NCBI RefSeq assembly: GCF_000158095.2
Contig: NZ_CM011002.1
Coordinates: 735,541-799,540, forward strand
DNA: 64,000 nucleotides
Source: Roseibium alexandrii DFL-11
GTDB taxonomy: Bacteria; Pseudomonadota; Alphaproteobacteria; Rhizobiales; Stappiaceae
Direction: 5' to 3'
Part shown: positions 53,262 to 61,235 of the stretch, in pieces
Layout of the letters: each line of letters begins with the position of its first letter
Numbering within the stretch: position 1 is the first letter of the stretch
Translations under genes and position numbers: made by a program
Notes under the pieces: model-generated
What the model was told of the DNA's origin: nothing
The model's database searches: none
What the model saw: the letters and a program-made list of their open reading frames with translations, nothing else

Positions 53262-53867
53262 ATGAAACTCGATCCCTTTTATCTCATCGTTGACAGCACT
53301 GACTGGATTGCCCGGCTGGTGCCGATCGGCGTGAAACTTGTGCAGCTGCGCATTAAGGACCAACCGGAAGAGGAAATCGCCCGGCAGATCCGCAACGCCA
53401 AAAGCATCTGCGCAGATCACGGTTGCCAATTGGTCGTGAACGACTATTGGCGGCTCGCTATTTCCGAAGGCTGTGACTTCATTCATCTGGGTCAGGAGGA
53501 TCTGGCGGATGCTGACGTTGATACGATCCGTAACGCGGGCTTGAAGCTGGGCGTTTCCACTCACGATGGCGCGGAGCTTTCAACGGCCTTGGCAGTGCAG
53601 CCAGAGTATGTGGCGCTCGGCCCGGTCTATCCAACGGTTACCAAGAAATTGAAATGGGCGCCGCAGGGGCTGGAAAAGATCACCCGCTGGAAAGCGGACA
53701 TCGGCGATCTGCCCCTGGTAACAATCGGCGGATTGACCGTTGAACGTCTTTCGGGTGTCTTTGAACACGGGGCGGACAGCGCCGCGGTGGTGACCGACAT
53801 CACACGGAGCGCCGACCCGGAGGCGCGGACTCGCGAATGGATCTCTGCAACGGAACAGTGGCGGTAG
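53262..53867 (+). CDS. thiE: Thiamine phosphate synthase family protein
   Basis: TIM-barrel protein of 201 residues that would couple HMP-pyrophosphate with the thiazole phosphate to give thiamine phosphate. It has VKLVQLRIKD (about 25-34), CQLVVNDYWRLAISEGCDFIHLGQEDL (about 62-88; NDYW and HLGQEDL are the phosphate/Mg region), EYVALGPVYPTVTKK (about 112-126) and VTIGGLTVERL. The length and motifs match the short ThiE type. It stands alone, without thiC, thiG or thiD nearby, so it may be a second copy. Neither a TPP riboswitch nor a clear terminator is seen in the adjacent gaps. Confidence 0.9.
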   Translation: MKLDPFYLIVDSTDWIARLVPIGVKLVQLRIKDQPEEEIARQIRNAKSICADHGCQLVVNDYWRLAISEGCDFIHLGQEDLADADVDTIRNAGLKLGVSTHDGAELSTALAVQPEYVALGPVYPTVTKKLKWAPQGLEKITRWKADIGDLPLVTIGGLTVERLSGVFEHGADSAAVVTDITRSADPEARTREWISATEQWR

Positions 53868-53930
53868 GCGTCAGCGGTGGCCAATTCGTAGACTTAACGA
53901 TAAGCATCCGGATTAAGGATTGCCTCAGTT

Positions 53931-54236
53931 GTCACCCCGCGCGAACGTAGTGAAGACCCGGGGTCTACGCGTTCCCAGAGAGTTCACTGGAGGAGCCGAG
54001 CTGGAAGATGTAAAAACATCCTTCCTCATGCTGAGGAAGTCCGAAGGACTGTCTCGAAGCATGGGCAGCCAAGGTTCGTGTTTGTTGCCCATCCTTCGAG
54101 ACGCCGCACAGCGGCTCCTCAGGATGAGGTCCGTGTTTAAAGAGTGCGGTTCGTTGGAAGTCTGACAGACCGCTTGCCCTACGGCTAGCATCGAGGCGAG
54201 TGGGCCCCGGCTCGGCGCTATGTTTGACCGGGGAGG
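53931..54236. repeat. Palindromic intergenic repeat, copy 5 (composite)
   Basis: Outer segments GTCACCCCGCGC (from 53931) with ACCCGGGGTCTACGC, and CCCCGGCTCGGC ... GACCGGGGAGGC (about 54203-54236), enclose the inverted pair at 54024-54129. The inner pair appears to be a second repeat family inserted in the first. Confidence 0.65.
54024..54129. repeat. Long inverted repeat with CTTCGAGAC / GTCTCGAAG arms
   Basis: Left arm 54024-54066 and right arm 54087-54129 are 43 bases each and complementary at most positions (ends CCTCATGCTGAGGA against TCCTCAGGATGAGG, and CTCGAAGCATGGGC against GCCCATCCTTCGAG). The middle of each arm differs. Each outer end is itself a small palindrome. It would fold as a long cruciform or RNA hairpin. 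Confidence 0.8.
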
Positions 54237-54256
54237 CACTCTGAATGTTCGAAAAA

Positions 54257-55138
54257 CTACCCGAACATGTTCTTGTCGTGCGCGACTTGCTCGCGCAGGA
54301 AGTCCTGTACGGCCGCGACGTGGCGCAAGGGGCGGGAGCTCTCGTGGGTGACCATCCAATAGGCGCGTTTCAATTTCATGTCCGGTAGTATTGGCACAAG
54401 ACATGGATCTGCGCGGGCGATGAAGTCGTGCAGGATGCCAATCCCAGCTCCGGCCTTGACGGCCTCTGTCTGGCCGAGTGCGGAGGCAATTTCGAACCGC
54501 GCGGTCCAGCCCTTGAAGAACTCCGCCCCATAATTGAGCGAAGCCGAATAGAGTAGGTCCTCCACGTACCCGATCAGATCGTGCGCGCTTAGATCGCTGG
54601 GAGTTTCAGGTATGCCGCGTTCCATTAGATAGGTCTTGGAGGCGTAGAGCCCGAGGGCGTAATCGACCAGTTTTCCAGCGATAAGGCGGCCCGTTTCCGG
54701 CCGCTCGATGGTGACGGCGATGTCTGCCTCCCTTCTGGACAGGGAGAAAGAGCGGGAAACCGGAACAAGCTGAACTGTGAGACCCGGATGCTGGCGGGTG
54801 AGCAGGCCGAGGCGCGGGGCAAGGTACGCCACCCCGAACCCGTCTGGTGCACCAATGCGTACGGTGCCGGAAATCTCCGGTGTGTCGTCGCCAAGATCGG
54901 CTTCAGCTGCCAGCGCTGCGGCTTCCATCATCTCGGCGCGGTCGAAAAAACGGCTGCCTGCATCGGTCAAGACGCAGCCTGAGGTCGAGCGGTCAAAGAG
55001 CCGTGCTCCGAGACTGCCCTCCAAGGCGGTCAACCGCCGGGCGACGGTGGCATGGTTGAGACCCAATCGTTTGGCTGCCGCCAGGATCTGCCCCGTGCGG
55101 GCCACGCCCAAAAAGATGCGAATGTCGTCCCAGTTCAT
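54257..55138 (-). CDS. LysR family transcriptional regulator
   Basis: Regulator of 293 residues. The N-terminal winged HTH (about 1-65) reads MNWDDIRIFLGVARTGQILAAAKRLGLNHATVARRLTALE, seen as LAAAKRLGLNHATVARR (about 20-36). The effector domain (about 90-290) starts GTVRIGAPDGFGVAYLAPRL and has LSAHDLIGYVED. This branch (short N-terminus, NWDD start) matches LysR proteins near aldehyde dehydrogenases. ATG 55138 gives the family start; a longer frame reaches 55333 over repeat DNA. It diverges from mmsA across a 333-bp gap and probably regulates it, though no clear T-N11-A box was identified. Confidence 0.92.
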   Translation of the reverse strand: MNWDDIRIFLGVARTGQILAAAKRLGLNHATVARRLTALEGSLGARLFDRSTSGCVLTDAGSRFFDRAEMMEAAALAAEADLGDDTPEISGTVRIGAPDGFGVAYLAPRLGLLTRQHPGLTVQLVPVSRSFSLSRREADIAVTIERPETGRLIAGKLVDYALGLYASKTYLMERGIPETPSDLSAHDLIGYVEDLLYSASLNYGAEFFKGWTARFEIASALGQTEAVKAGAGIGILHDFIARADPCLVPILPDMKLKRAYWMVTHESSRPLRHVAAVQDFLREQVAHDKNMFG

Positions 55139-55471
55139 ATGGTTTAGTCTTTGTTGTCGCCCGGACGCGGCGCAGCGAAGATCCGGGGTCCACTCGATTG
55201 CAGAGTGGCTGGTTTCGTTTTCGGCGCGGGTAGGCCCAGCTCCGGCTCCGCTTAGCCGGGGTGACAGTGGGGTGGTGTTTTCGCCCGGTTTGTGATGCCT
55301 AATTATTATCAAGCTATTATGGAGTATGTGCAATCTAACTATAATAAATGCACAACGGATGCGGATTTTCGGTTCTTGTAGAATGCAAAAATAAAAGCGA
55401 AAACAGCTGCAGCTTAATTTCGGTGGCGCTTATCAGCTGCCGTTGGTTTTGACGTTTTGGGAGAAACAAAC
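55139..55471. other. Intergenic region, 333 bp, LysR-mmsA divergent promoters
   Basis: The LysR-proximal half (55155-55266) is a palindromic repeat. The mmsA-proximal half (about 55290-55450) is AT-rich and should contain both promoters and the LysR site. GGGAGAAACAAAC lies just before the mmsA ATG. Confidence 0.6.
55155..55266. repeat. Palindromic intergenic repeat, copy 6
   Basis: Ends TGTCGCCCGG (55155-55164) and CCGGGGTGACA (55256-55266) are nearly complementary; the interior has further CCGGGGTC and GGCTCCGCTTAGCC hairpins. Same general family as the element at 53931. Confidence 0.7.
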
Positions 55472-56971
55472 ATGGAAAAGATCGGTCATTTTATTGGCGG
55501 CAAACAGGTTGAGGGCACCTCGGGCCGCTATGCAGACGTCTTTAATCCGGCAACCGGTGAAGTTCAGGCGCAGGTCGCGCTTGCTACCACCGCCGAGATG
55601 GAAGCTGCCGTTGCCAACGCTGCCGCCGCGCAGCCGGCCTGGGCCGCGCAGAACCCGCAAAAACGTGCCCGCGTAATGATGAAGTTCGTGGATCTCATCA
55701 ACCGCGACATGGACAAGCTGGCCGAGAAGCTGTCTTCCGAACACGGCAAGACCTTTGTTGACGCGAAGGGCGACGTGCAGCGCGGTCTGGAAGTGATCGA
55801 GTTTTGCATCGGCGCGCCGCATCTCCTGAAAGGCGAATTCACTGACAGTGCGGGCCCGGGTATCGACATGTACTCCATGCGCCAGCCGCTGGGCGTTGTT
55901 GCCGGGATCACCCCGTTCAACTTCCCAGCCATGATCCCGCTCTGGAAAATGGGCCCGGCACTTGTTGCCGGTAACGCGATGATCATGAAGCCGTCCGAGC
56001 GCGATCCGTCCGTTCCGATGATGCTGGCAGAACTTCTGAAAGAAGCCGGCTTGCCGGACGGCGTTTTGAACGTCGTCAACGGCGACAAGGAATCCGTCGA
56101 TGCGATTCTGGACAATCCGACCATTCAAGCTGTTGGCTTTGTCGGCTCCACGCCGATCGCCCATTACATTTATCACCGCGCTGCCGAGAATGGCAAACGG
56201 GCGCAGTGCTTCGGCGGTGCCAAAAACCACATGATCATCATGCCGGATGCGGACATGGATCAGGCAGCGGACGCTCTTGTTGGTGCAGGTTATGGCGCGG
56301 CAGGTGAGCGCTGCATGGCGATCTCCGTTGCCGTTCCGGTTGGTGATGAAACCGCAGACCGCTTGATCGAAAAACTGGTCCCGCGCGTCGAGGCACTGAA
56401 AGTCGGTCCATGGACTGCCGGTGACGACATCGATTTCGGTCCGGTCGTGACCAAGGCCGCACAGGAAAACATCCTGCGCTTGATCAACTCCGGCGTCGAC
56501 CAGGGCGCGAAGCTGGTCGTCGACAATCGTGACTTCTCCATGCAGGGCTATGAAAACGGTTTCTTCGTTGGGCCGCACCTGTTCGACCACGTCACCAAGG
56601 ACATGGACATTTACAAGACCGAGATCTTCGGTCCGGTGCTGTCAACCGTCCGTGCCAAGACCTACGAGGAAGCCATTGGCCTTGCCATGGATCACGAGTA
56701 TGGCAACGGCACCGCGATCTTCACCCGCGACGGTGACACGGCCCGCGACTTTGCCAACCGGATCAACATCGGCATGGTCGGCATCAACGTGCCGATCCCT
56801 GTGCCGCTTGCCTACCACACGTTCGGCGGCTGGAAGAAATCCGGCTTCGGCGATCTAAACCAGCACGGTCCGGATGCCTTCAAGTTCTACACGCGGACAA
56901 AAACGGTGACGTCCCGCTGGCCGTCCGGTATCCGGCAGGGGGCGGAGTTCTCCATTCCGACGATGAAGTAA
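55472..56971 (+). CDS. mmsA: CoA-acylating methylmalonate-semialdehyde dehydrogenase
   Basis: NAD-dependent enzyme that turns methylmalonate or malonate semialdehyde into propionyl- or acetyl-CoA, in valine and myo-inositol breakdown. The 499-residue chain has the ALDH fold: ITPFNFPAMIPLWKMGPALVAGN (about 147-169), GSTPIAHYIYHRAAENGKRAQCFGGAKNH (about 225-253), GERCMAISVAVPVG with the catalytic Cys (about 280-293), and PVPLAYHTFGGWKKSGFGD near the end, a hallmark of MmsA. ATG 55472 follows GGGAGA. The divergent LysR gene is the likely regulator. A strong terminator follows. No mmsB or other valine gene is in view. Confidence 0.95.
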   Translation: MEKIGHFIGGKQVEGTSGRYADVFNPATGEVQAQVALATTAEMEAAVANAAAAQPAWAAQNPQKRARVMMKFVDLINRDMDKLAEKLSSEHGKTFVDAKGDVQRGLEVIEFCIGAPHLLKGEFTDSAGPGIDMYSMRQPLGVVAGITPFNFPAMIPLWKMGPALVAGNAMIMKPSERDPSVPMMLAELLKEAGLPDGVLNVVNGDKESVDAILDNPTIQAVGFVGSTPIAHYIYHRAAENGKRAQCFGGAKNHMIIMPDADMDQAADALVGAGYGAAGERCMAISVAVPVGDETADRLIEKLVPRVEALKVGPWTAGDDIDFGPVVTKAAQENILRLINSGVDQGAKLVVDNRDFSMQGYENGFFVGPHLFDHVTKDMDIYKTEIFGPVLSTVRAKTYEEAIGLAMDHEYGNGTAIFTRDGDTARDFANRINIGMVGINVPIPVPLAYHTFGGWKKSGFGDLNQHGPDAFKFYTRTKTVTSRWPSGIRQGAEFSIPTMK

Positions 56972-56998
56972 GTCTTGTTTAAACCGACAGTTTGAGGA

Positions 56999-57030
56999 GC
57001 GGGCGGACCATCTGGTCCGCCCGTTCTCAT
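56999..57030 (+). terminator. Rho-independent terminator after mmsA
   Basis: Stem GCGGGCGGACCA (56999-57010) / TGGTCCGCCCGT (57013-57024, one G-U pair) with a 2-base loop, then TCTCATTT. It sits between convergent genes and may serve both. Confidence 0.8.
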
Positions 57031-57038
57031 TTGTAGCT

Positions 57039-57359
57039 TCAGGCGGCGGCCGTCATCTTGGCCTCGACTATCCGGTCGGCGGTGTAATGTGCCATTGACA
57101 CGAGACCATCGATTTCAGCCATGATGGCTTTGAAGCCTGGATCAGACATGACTTTCTGCCCGGCGGCTTTGGCCGTTGCCAAGTCGCGCCACATGACAAC
57201 ATCGGCAAAGAGACCTGCGTCGTCGCAGGCCTCATAGGCGGACCAGGACAAAAAGCCCTCATAATTGCGAACTACGTCCTGCGCTGCGCGCCTGGCAATG
57301 CGCGCCTTTGCGAGGTCCTTGACTTTGAAAACCACCAGTTCGAGGCACGGAGTTGTCAT
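57039..57359 (-). CDS. Dimeric alpha-beta barrel (ABM-like) small protein
   Basis: Cytoplasmic protein of 106 residues with the ferredoxin-like alpha-beta barrel pattern: beta1 CLELVVFKVKDLAKARIAR (about 5-23), NYEGFLSWSAYEACDDAGLFADVVMW (about 32-57, quoted as NYEGFLSWSAYEA and FADVVMWRDLATAKAAGQ), and a final helix. The family includes quinol monooxygenases and heme-binding proteins; function here is unknown. The start is ATG 57359. It converges on mmsA through a shared hairpin and is divergent from cydD. Confidence 0.8.
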   Translation of the reverse strand: MTTPCLELVVFKVKDLAKARIARRAAQDVVRNYEGFLSWSAYEACDDAGLFADVVMWRDLATAKAAGQKVMSDPGFKAIMAEIDGLVSMAHYTADRIVEAKMTAAA

Positions 57360-57594
57360 GACGGATTACCCTTTTCGGTTTTGCTGTTGCGGAAACAATG
57401 TCCGCTGACTTTGTTGCATAGGCCTCCTGCCAGCTTCCTGTCAGGAGAAACCGCTGATGATTGGGGTAAAATCCGCGCTCAAACCTTGGGTTAGATGGAA
57501 ATTTCGAAAAACCGCGTGTAAGAGTCGTTGAAACAAGACAAAGGGGCAAAAAGCCTCAGTGACATCGCGGGGGGAGCGCGGCGATAAGCAGTCC

Positions 57595-59400
57595 ATGACA
57601 AAAGGGAATACCAAACGGGCAAGAAAACTGGGCGCGAGCATGACGACTGCCGATGCGGCTGATGGGCCGATCGGCGTGCCGGATGATGCCTGCGCGAAGG
57701 CTCTGCGGCGTGCCGGATTGCTTTTGGCGTTCGCCGATCTCATTTGGATTGCCCAGGCCGGGTTGATTGCGTTTGCTGCTGCGCTGTTGCTTGAACCCTT
57801 TTTTGGTCCGGCAAGCGCAGACATCTCCCTTGAAAGCTCTGTTCCGGTTCTCGTTGCCGGTTTCGGTGTCATATCGCTGGCGTTTGTTCGCATGGTCTTG
57901 CAGACAAGGGGCATGAATTCGGCGCGCCGGGCAGCCCGGAGTGTGCAAAGTGCGGCGCGAACCCGGTTGCTTAAAGCTGCCGTTGAAGTTTCGCCCGCGG
58001 CAGCTTTTCCATCTTCTGGTGCCTTTGCCGCCCATTTGACCGAGCAAGTGGATCTACTTGGGCCGTATTACCAAAACTATGTGCCGCAAATGATGCGGGT
58101 GAAGGTCGTTCCGCTAGTCATTGTTGTGGCAGTGCTGCCCGTCAGCTGGATTGCCTCTCTCATTCTGCTGATCTGTGGCCCGTTGATCCCGGTCTTCATG
58201 GCCCTGATTGGTATGCGGGCCAAAAAAGCCAGTGCGCACCAGCAGAACGAACTGACACGGCTGAGCGGGACGTTGCTGGACCGGATCAGAGGGTTGGAAA
58301 CGCTCACTCTGTTTGGTGCACTTGATCGCACGTTGCAAAGTGTCAATGACGCTGGAGAGCGGTTCCGGTCCGGCACAATGAATGTCCTGAAGATCGCGTT
58401 TCTGTCTTCGACGGTGCTGGAGCTTTTTTCTGCGCTTGGGATCGCCTTTGCCGCTGTCTATATCGGTTTTTCGCTCCTTGGAGACATCTCGATCGGTACT
58501 TGGGGTGCGCCGCTGACGTATGGCGGCGGGCTCTTTGTTCTGTTGCTTGCACCGGAGTTTTTCGCACCCTTGCGTGGATTTGCAGCCGCCTACCATGACC
58601 GGGCAGCAGGTTTGGCAGCTCTGGAAAGCCTTGCCGGTCTTGAAGACAGCTTTCCGGCACCCGAGGCAAGTCATGCTGAAAAGAGCGAAGCGGTCACGTT
58701 CCATGTCGGAAGCAGCGTACCAACCATCCGGTTTGAGGACGTTTCGATCCGGTTCGGCGAGCTGTCTGTCTATGATGGTCTCACATTGGATATCCCGTCT
58801 GGCCAAACGCTTCTGCTGTTTGGTCCGAGCGGTAGCGGCAAGACAACGCTGATCGACTGTATCCTGGGTTTCCACACACCAGCAGACGGTGCCGTAACAG
58901 TTGATGGGCAGGCGCTGACAGCAGCAGTGGCCAAGGAATTGCGCCAGAGCGCTATGTGGCTCGGTCAGTCGCCAAAGCTGTTTCATGGCTCGATCAAAGC
59001 CAACTTATCGCGGGGCGCGGGACCTGGCGAAACCGTCAGCGACGATGACCTCTGGAACGCTCTTAGGCTTGCCGGTGCGGAGGGACTGGTCCGTGGGTTA
59101 CCGCGCGGACTCGGCACACAGCTGGGCGAGGATGGTTTTGGCCTTTCTGTTGGCGAGATTCGGCGGATTGCGCTCGCAAGGGCTGCCGTGCGCAAATCGG
59201 CCAAACTCCTTTTGGCAGATGAGCCGACGGCAGGACTGGATGATGAGACAGCTGCAGACGTGATCTCCGGGCTGCAAAAGCTCTGCGCCAGCCGGACCGC
59301 GGTCATTGCAACGCATAACCCGGCCATACTGGCTCTTCCGGGGCAAAAGATAGATCTTGCCCGTTTGGCTGGAGCGAAAGTTTTGGAGACATCCGGATGA
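57595..59400 (+). CDS. cydD: Thiol reductant ABC exporter subunit CydD
   Basis: ABC half-transporter of 601 residues that with CydC exports glutathione and cysteine to the periplasm, needed to assemble cytochrome bd. Six TM helices occupy about 40-330. The ATPase has Walker A GPSGSGKTTL (about 410-419), the Q-loop MWLGQSPKLFHGSIKANL, a signature LSVGEIRRIALARA that departs from LSGGQ, and Walker B LLLADEPTAGLDD. The start is uncertain: ATG 57595 is used, GTG 57559 and ATG 57640 are also in frame. It overlaps cydC by 4 bp (ATGA). Confidence 0.9.
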   Translation: MTKGNTKRARKLGASMTTADAADGPIGVPDDACAKALRRAGLLLAFADLIWIAQAGLIAFAAALLLEPFFGPASADISLESSVPVLVAGFGVISLAFVRMVLQTRGMNSARRAARSVQSAARTRLLKAAVEVSPAAAFPSSGAFAAHLTEQVDLLGPYYQNYVPQMMRVKVVPLVIVVAVLPVSWIASLILLICGPLIPVFMALIGMRAKKASAHQQNELTRLSGTLLDRIRGLETLTLFGALDRTLQSVNDAGERFRSGTMNVLKIAFLSSTVLELFSALGIAFAAVYIGFSLLGDISIGTWGAPLTYGGGLFVLLLAPEFFAPLRGFAAAYHDRAAGLAALESLAGLEDSFPAPEASHAEKSEAVTFHVGSSVPTIRFEDVSIRFGELSVYDGLTLDIPSGQTLLLFGPSGSGKTTLIDCILGFHTPADGAVTVDGQALTAAVAKELRQSAMWLGQSPKLFHGSIKANLSRGAGPGETVSDDDLWNALRLAGAEGLVRGLPRGLGTQLGEDGFGLSVGEIRRIALARAAVRKSAKLLLADEPTAGLDDETAADVISGLQKLCASRTAVIATHNPAILALPGQKIDLARLAGAKVLETSG

Positions 59401-61082
59401 ACGCTGTTTTGAGCTTTGTCTCCCGTCACTTTCGGCACAACCGCCTGTCCTTTTGTCTCGGGATTGCAGCTGCGCTGGTTCCGGCAATTTCCGGCCTTTT
59501 GCTGTTGGGTGTTGCGGGCTGGTTCATCACGGCCGCCGGTATTGCCGGGGCAACAGGCGTATTTTTGAACATCTTTGCCCCGAGCGCCATGATCCGGGCC
59601 TTGGCGATCTTGCGAACGGCTGGCCGGTACGGCGAGCGGATTCTGACCCATGACGCGACATTCCGCTATCTCGCGGATCTGCGCACAAAGCTCTTTGCCG
59701 CCATGGCGTCGCGTTCCTTGTCCGGACAGCGATCCGGTTTGCTGTTGAACCGCCTGACCATCGACATTTCCGCTCTGGACGGTGTTTATCTCCGGCTGGT
59801 TGTTCCTTTTGCGGTGATTTCGACGGTCTCGCTCGCGGCTCTTGCGATCTGGTTGTTCATGCCGGCGCTCGTATTTGCCGCTGGCGCGGTTTGCCTCAGC
59901 GGATGGTTCGGGCTCGCAGTCTATGCGGTCCGCAGTGCCGACAAAAAACTTGCCCGCCGGGCGGACGCGGCGAATGAAGCAATGCGTTTGAGAGCAACCG
60001 ATATGGTAACCGGGCGCCGGGATCTTGCGGTGTTTGGTGGGCTGGAGCCCGTTGCGGAAACCATTCGGCAGGCGGATGAAAGCCAAGGAGCAGCGGAAGA
60101 TCTGGAAGATCGCCGAGCGGTTCGCTTGACCGGGTTTTCGGCCGCGCTCGGACAGATGTTCGTAGCCCTGATGCTGGTGGCCGTTTCGCTCTCTGTCATG
60201 ACGGATGACATCTCTCCAGGCCTGGGCATTGCGCTTGTCCTTGCAGCCATAGCCTTTCCGGAGATTATTGGATCCATTCTGCCAGGGCTTGCAAAACTGC
60301 CCCGTATTGCCTTGGCGGCGGACCGGACAAGCACTCTTCTGGCGCCGTCTCAATCGGACAAAAGAGCGGGTGTCGACCAAAGAAACGACAACAACCGGGA
60401 AGAGCCGGTCACCGGTTCAATTCTGAAATTCGAGACGGTGTCATTCGGTTATACGGGGGCTGAGCGCACGGTTCTGGAAAATCTGTCCTTTGAACTTGCA
60501 GAGAAAGAGACGCTGGCAATCGCCGGGCGCAGTGGATGCGGCAAGAGCACCGTCGCCGCGCTCGCCTCCAGAATGCTGGTTCCGGGCAAGGGCCGTATTC
60601 TATTGAACGGCCGGTATCTGGCGGATGTCGCCGAAGCAGAACTTCGGTCACGCGTCACGGTCTTGAGCCAGCGACCTCATCTCTTCAATGATACGGTCGG
60701 TGCGAACCTCAGGATTGCGAACCCGTCTGCAAGCGATACCGAACTCTGGATCGCGCTGGCGCAAGCGGCCATCGCCCAGCGGATCTCTGAAAGTCCGGAT
60801 GGACTGGATGCGGTCATCGGGGAGGGGGGGCTTGGCCTCTCAGGCGGGGAACAGCGGCGGATAGCTTTGGCACGTGCGTTTTTGACCAATCCGGATCTGT
60901 TCATCCTTGATGAGATGACGGAAGGACTGGACACGGCGACGACGATTGATGTCCTTGAGCGGTTCTTCTCGTTCCGGGGACGCGCTGCGGTTCTCATGAT
61001 CGCGCACAAGCGTGTTGAATTGGAGACGGCCGGCAGTGTGTTGTTTCTCAATCAGAGAAAGGCCGATCTTGCTGCGGAATAA
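59397..61082 (+). CDS. cydC: Thiol reductant ABC exporter subunit CydC
   Basis: Partner of CydD, 561 residues, six TM helices in about 1-300 (including GVAGWFITAAGIAGATGVFLNIF and GRYGERILTHDATFRYLADLR, seen as GRYGERILTHDATFRY). The ATPase has Walker A GRSGCGKSTV (about 377-386), Q-loop VLSQRPHLFNDTVGANL, signature LSGGEQRRIALARAF and Walker B LFILDEMTEGLD. The signature is canonical, unlike CydD, so the heterodimer may have one strong ATP site. The ATG lies in the overlap ATGA with cydD. The gap to cydA is 153 bp, and a separate cydA promoter is possible. Confidence 0.95.
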   Translation: MNAVLSFVSRHFRHNRLSFCLGIAAALVPAISGLLLLGVAGWFITAAGIAGATGVFLNIFAPSAMIRALAILRTAGRYGERILTHDATFRYLADLRTKLFAAMASRSLSGQRSGLLLNRLTIDISALDGVYLRLVVPFAVISTVSLAALAIWLFMPALVFAAGAVCLSGWFGLAVYAVRSADKKLARRADAANEAMRLRATDMVTGRRDLAVFGGLEPVAETIRQADESQGAAEDLEDRRAVRLTGFSAALGQMFVALMLVAVSLSVMTDDISPGLGIALVLAAIAFPEIIGSILPGLAKLPRIALAADRTSTLLAPSQSDKRAGVDQRNDNNREEPVTGSILKFETVSFGYTGAERTVLENLSFELAEKETLAIAGRSGCGKSTVAALASRMLVPGKGRILLNGRYLADVAEAELRSRVTVLSQRPHLFNDTVGANLRIANPSASDTELWIALAQAAIAQRISESPDGLDAVIGEGGLGLSGGEQRRIALARAFLTNPDLFILDEMTEGLDTATTIDVLERFFSFRGRAAVLMIAHKRVELETAGSVLFLNQRKADLAAE

Positions 61083-61235
61083 AGTGATGGCGGATTATCT
61101 CGCATTTGTAATTTCGTATTCTTTTTTATGTAGTTAGACGCCCAGCTATATCGTTTGGCTGCATTGACCTCAAGATACACCTGGGTCACCATCTCATCAA
61201 AGGCTTAGGCCGGACGGGCTTAAAAGGGGAACCCG

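Larger units (their letters stand above)
53868..54256. other. Intergenic region, 389 bp, filled with palindromic repeats
   Basis: Between thiE (plus) and the LysR gene (minus), convergent. Contains a pair of long inverted repeats (54024-54066 and 54087-54129) inside an outer pair with CCCCG / CGGGG ends (from 53931 to about 54236). Open frames on both strands here are repeat-derived and have no domain or ribosome binding site. Confidence 0.7.

Noticed and set aside
61083..61235. FNR-type site before cydA (TTGACCTCAAGATACA)
   Set aside because: Only one half matches TTGAT-N4-ATCAA; too weak to call.
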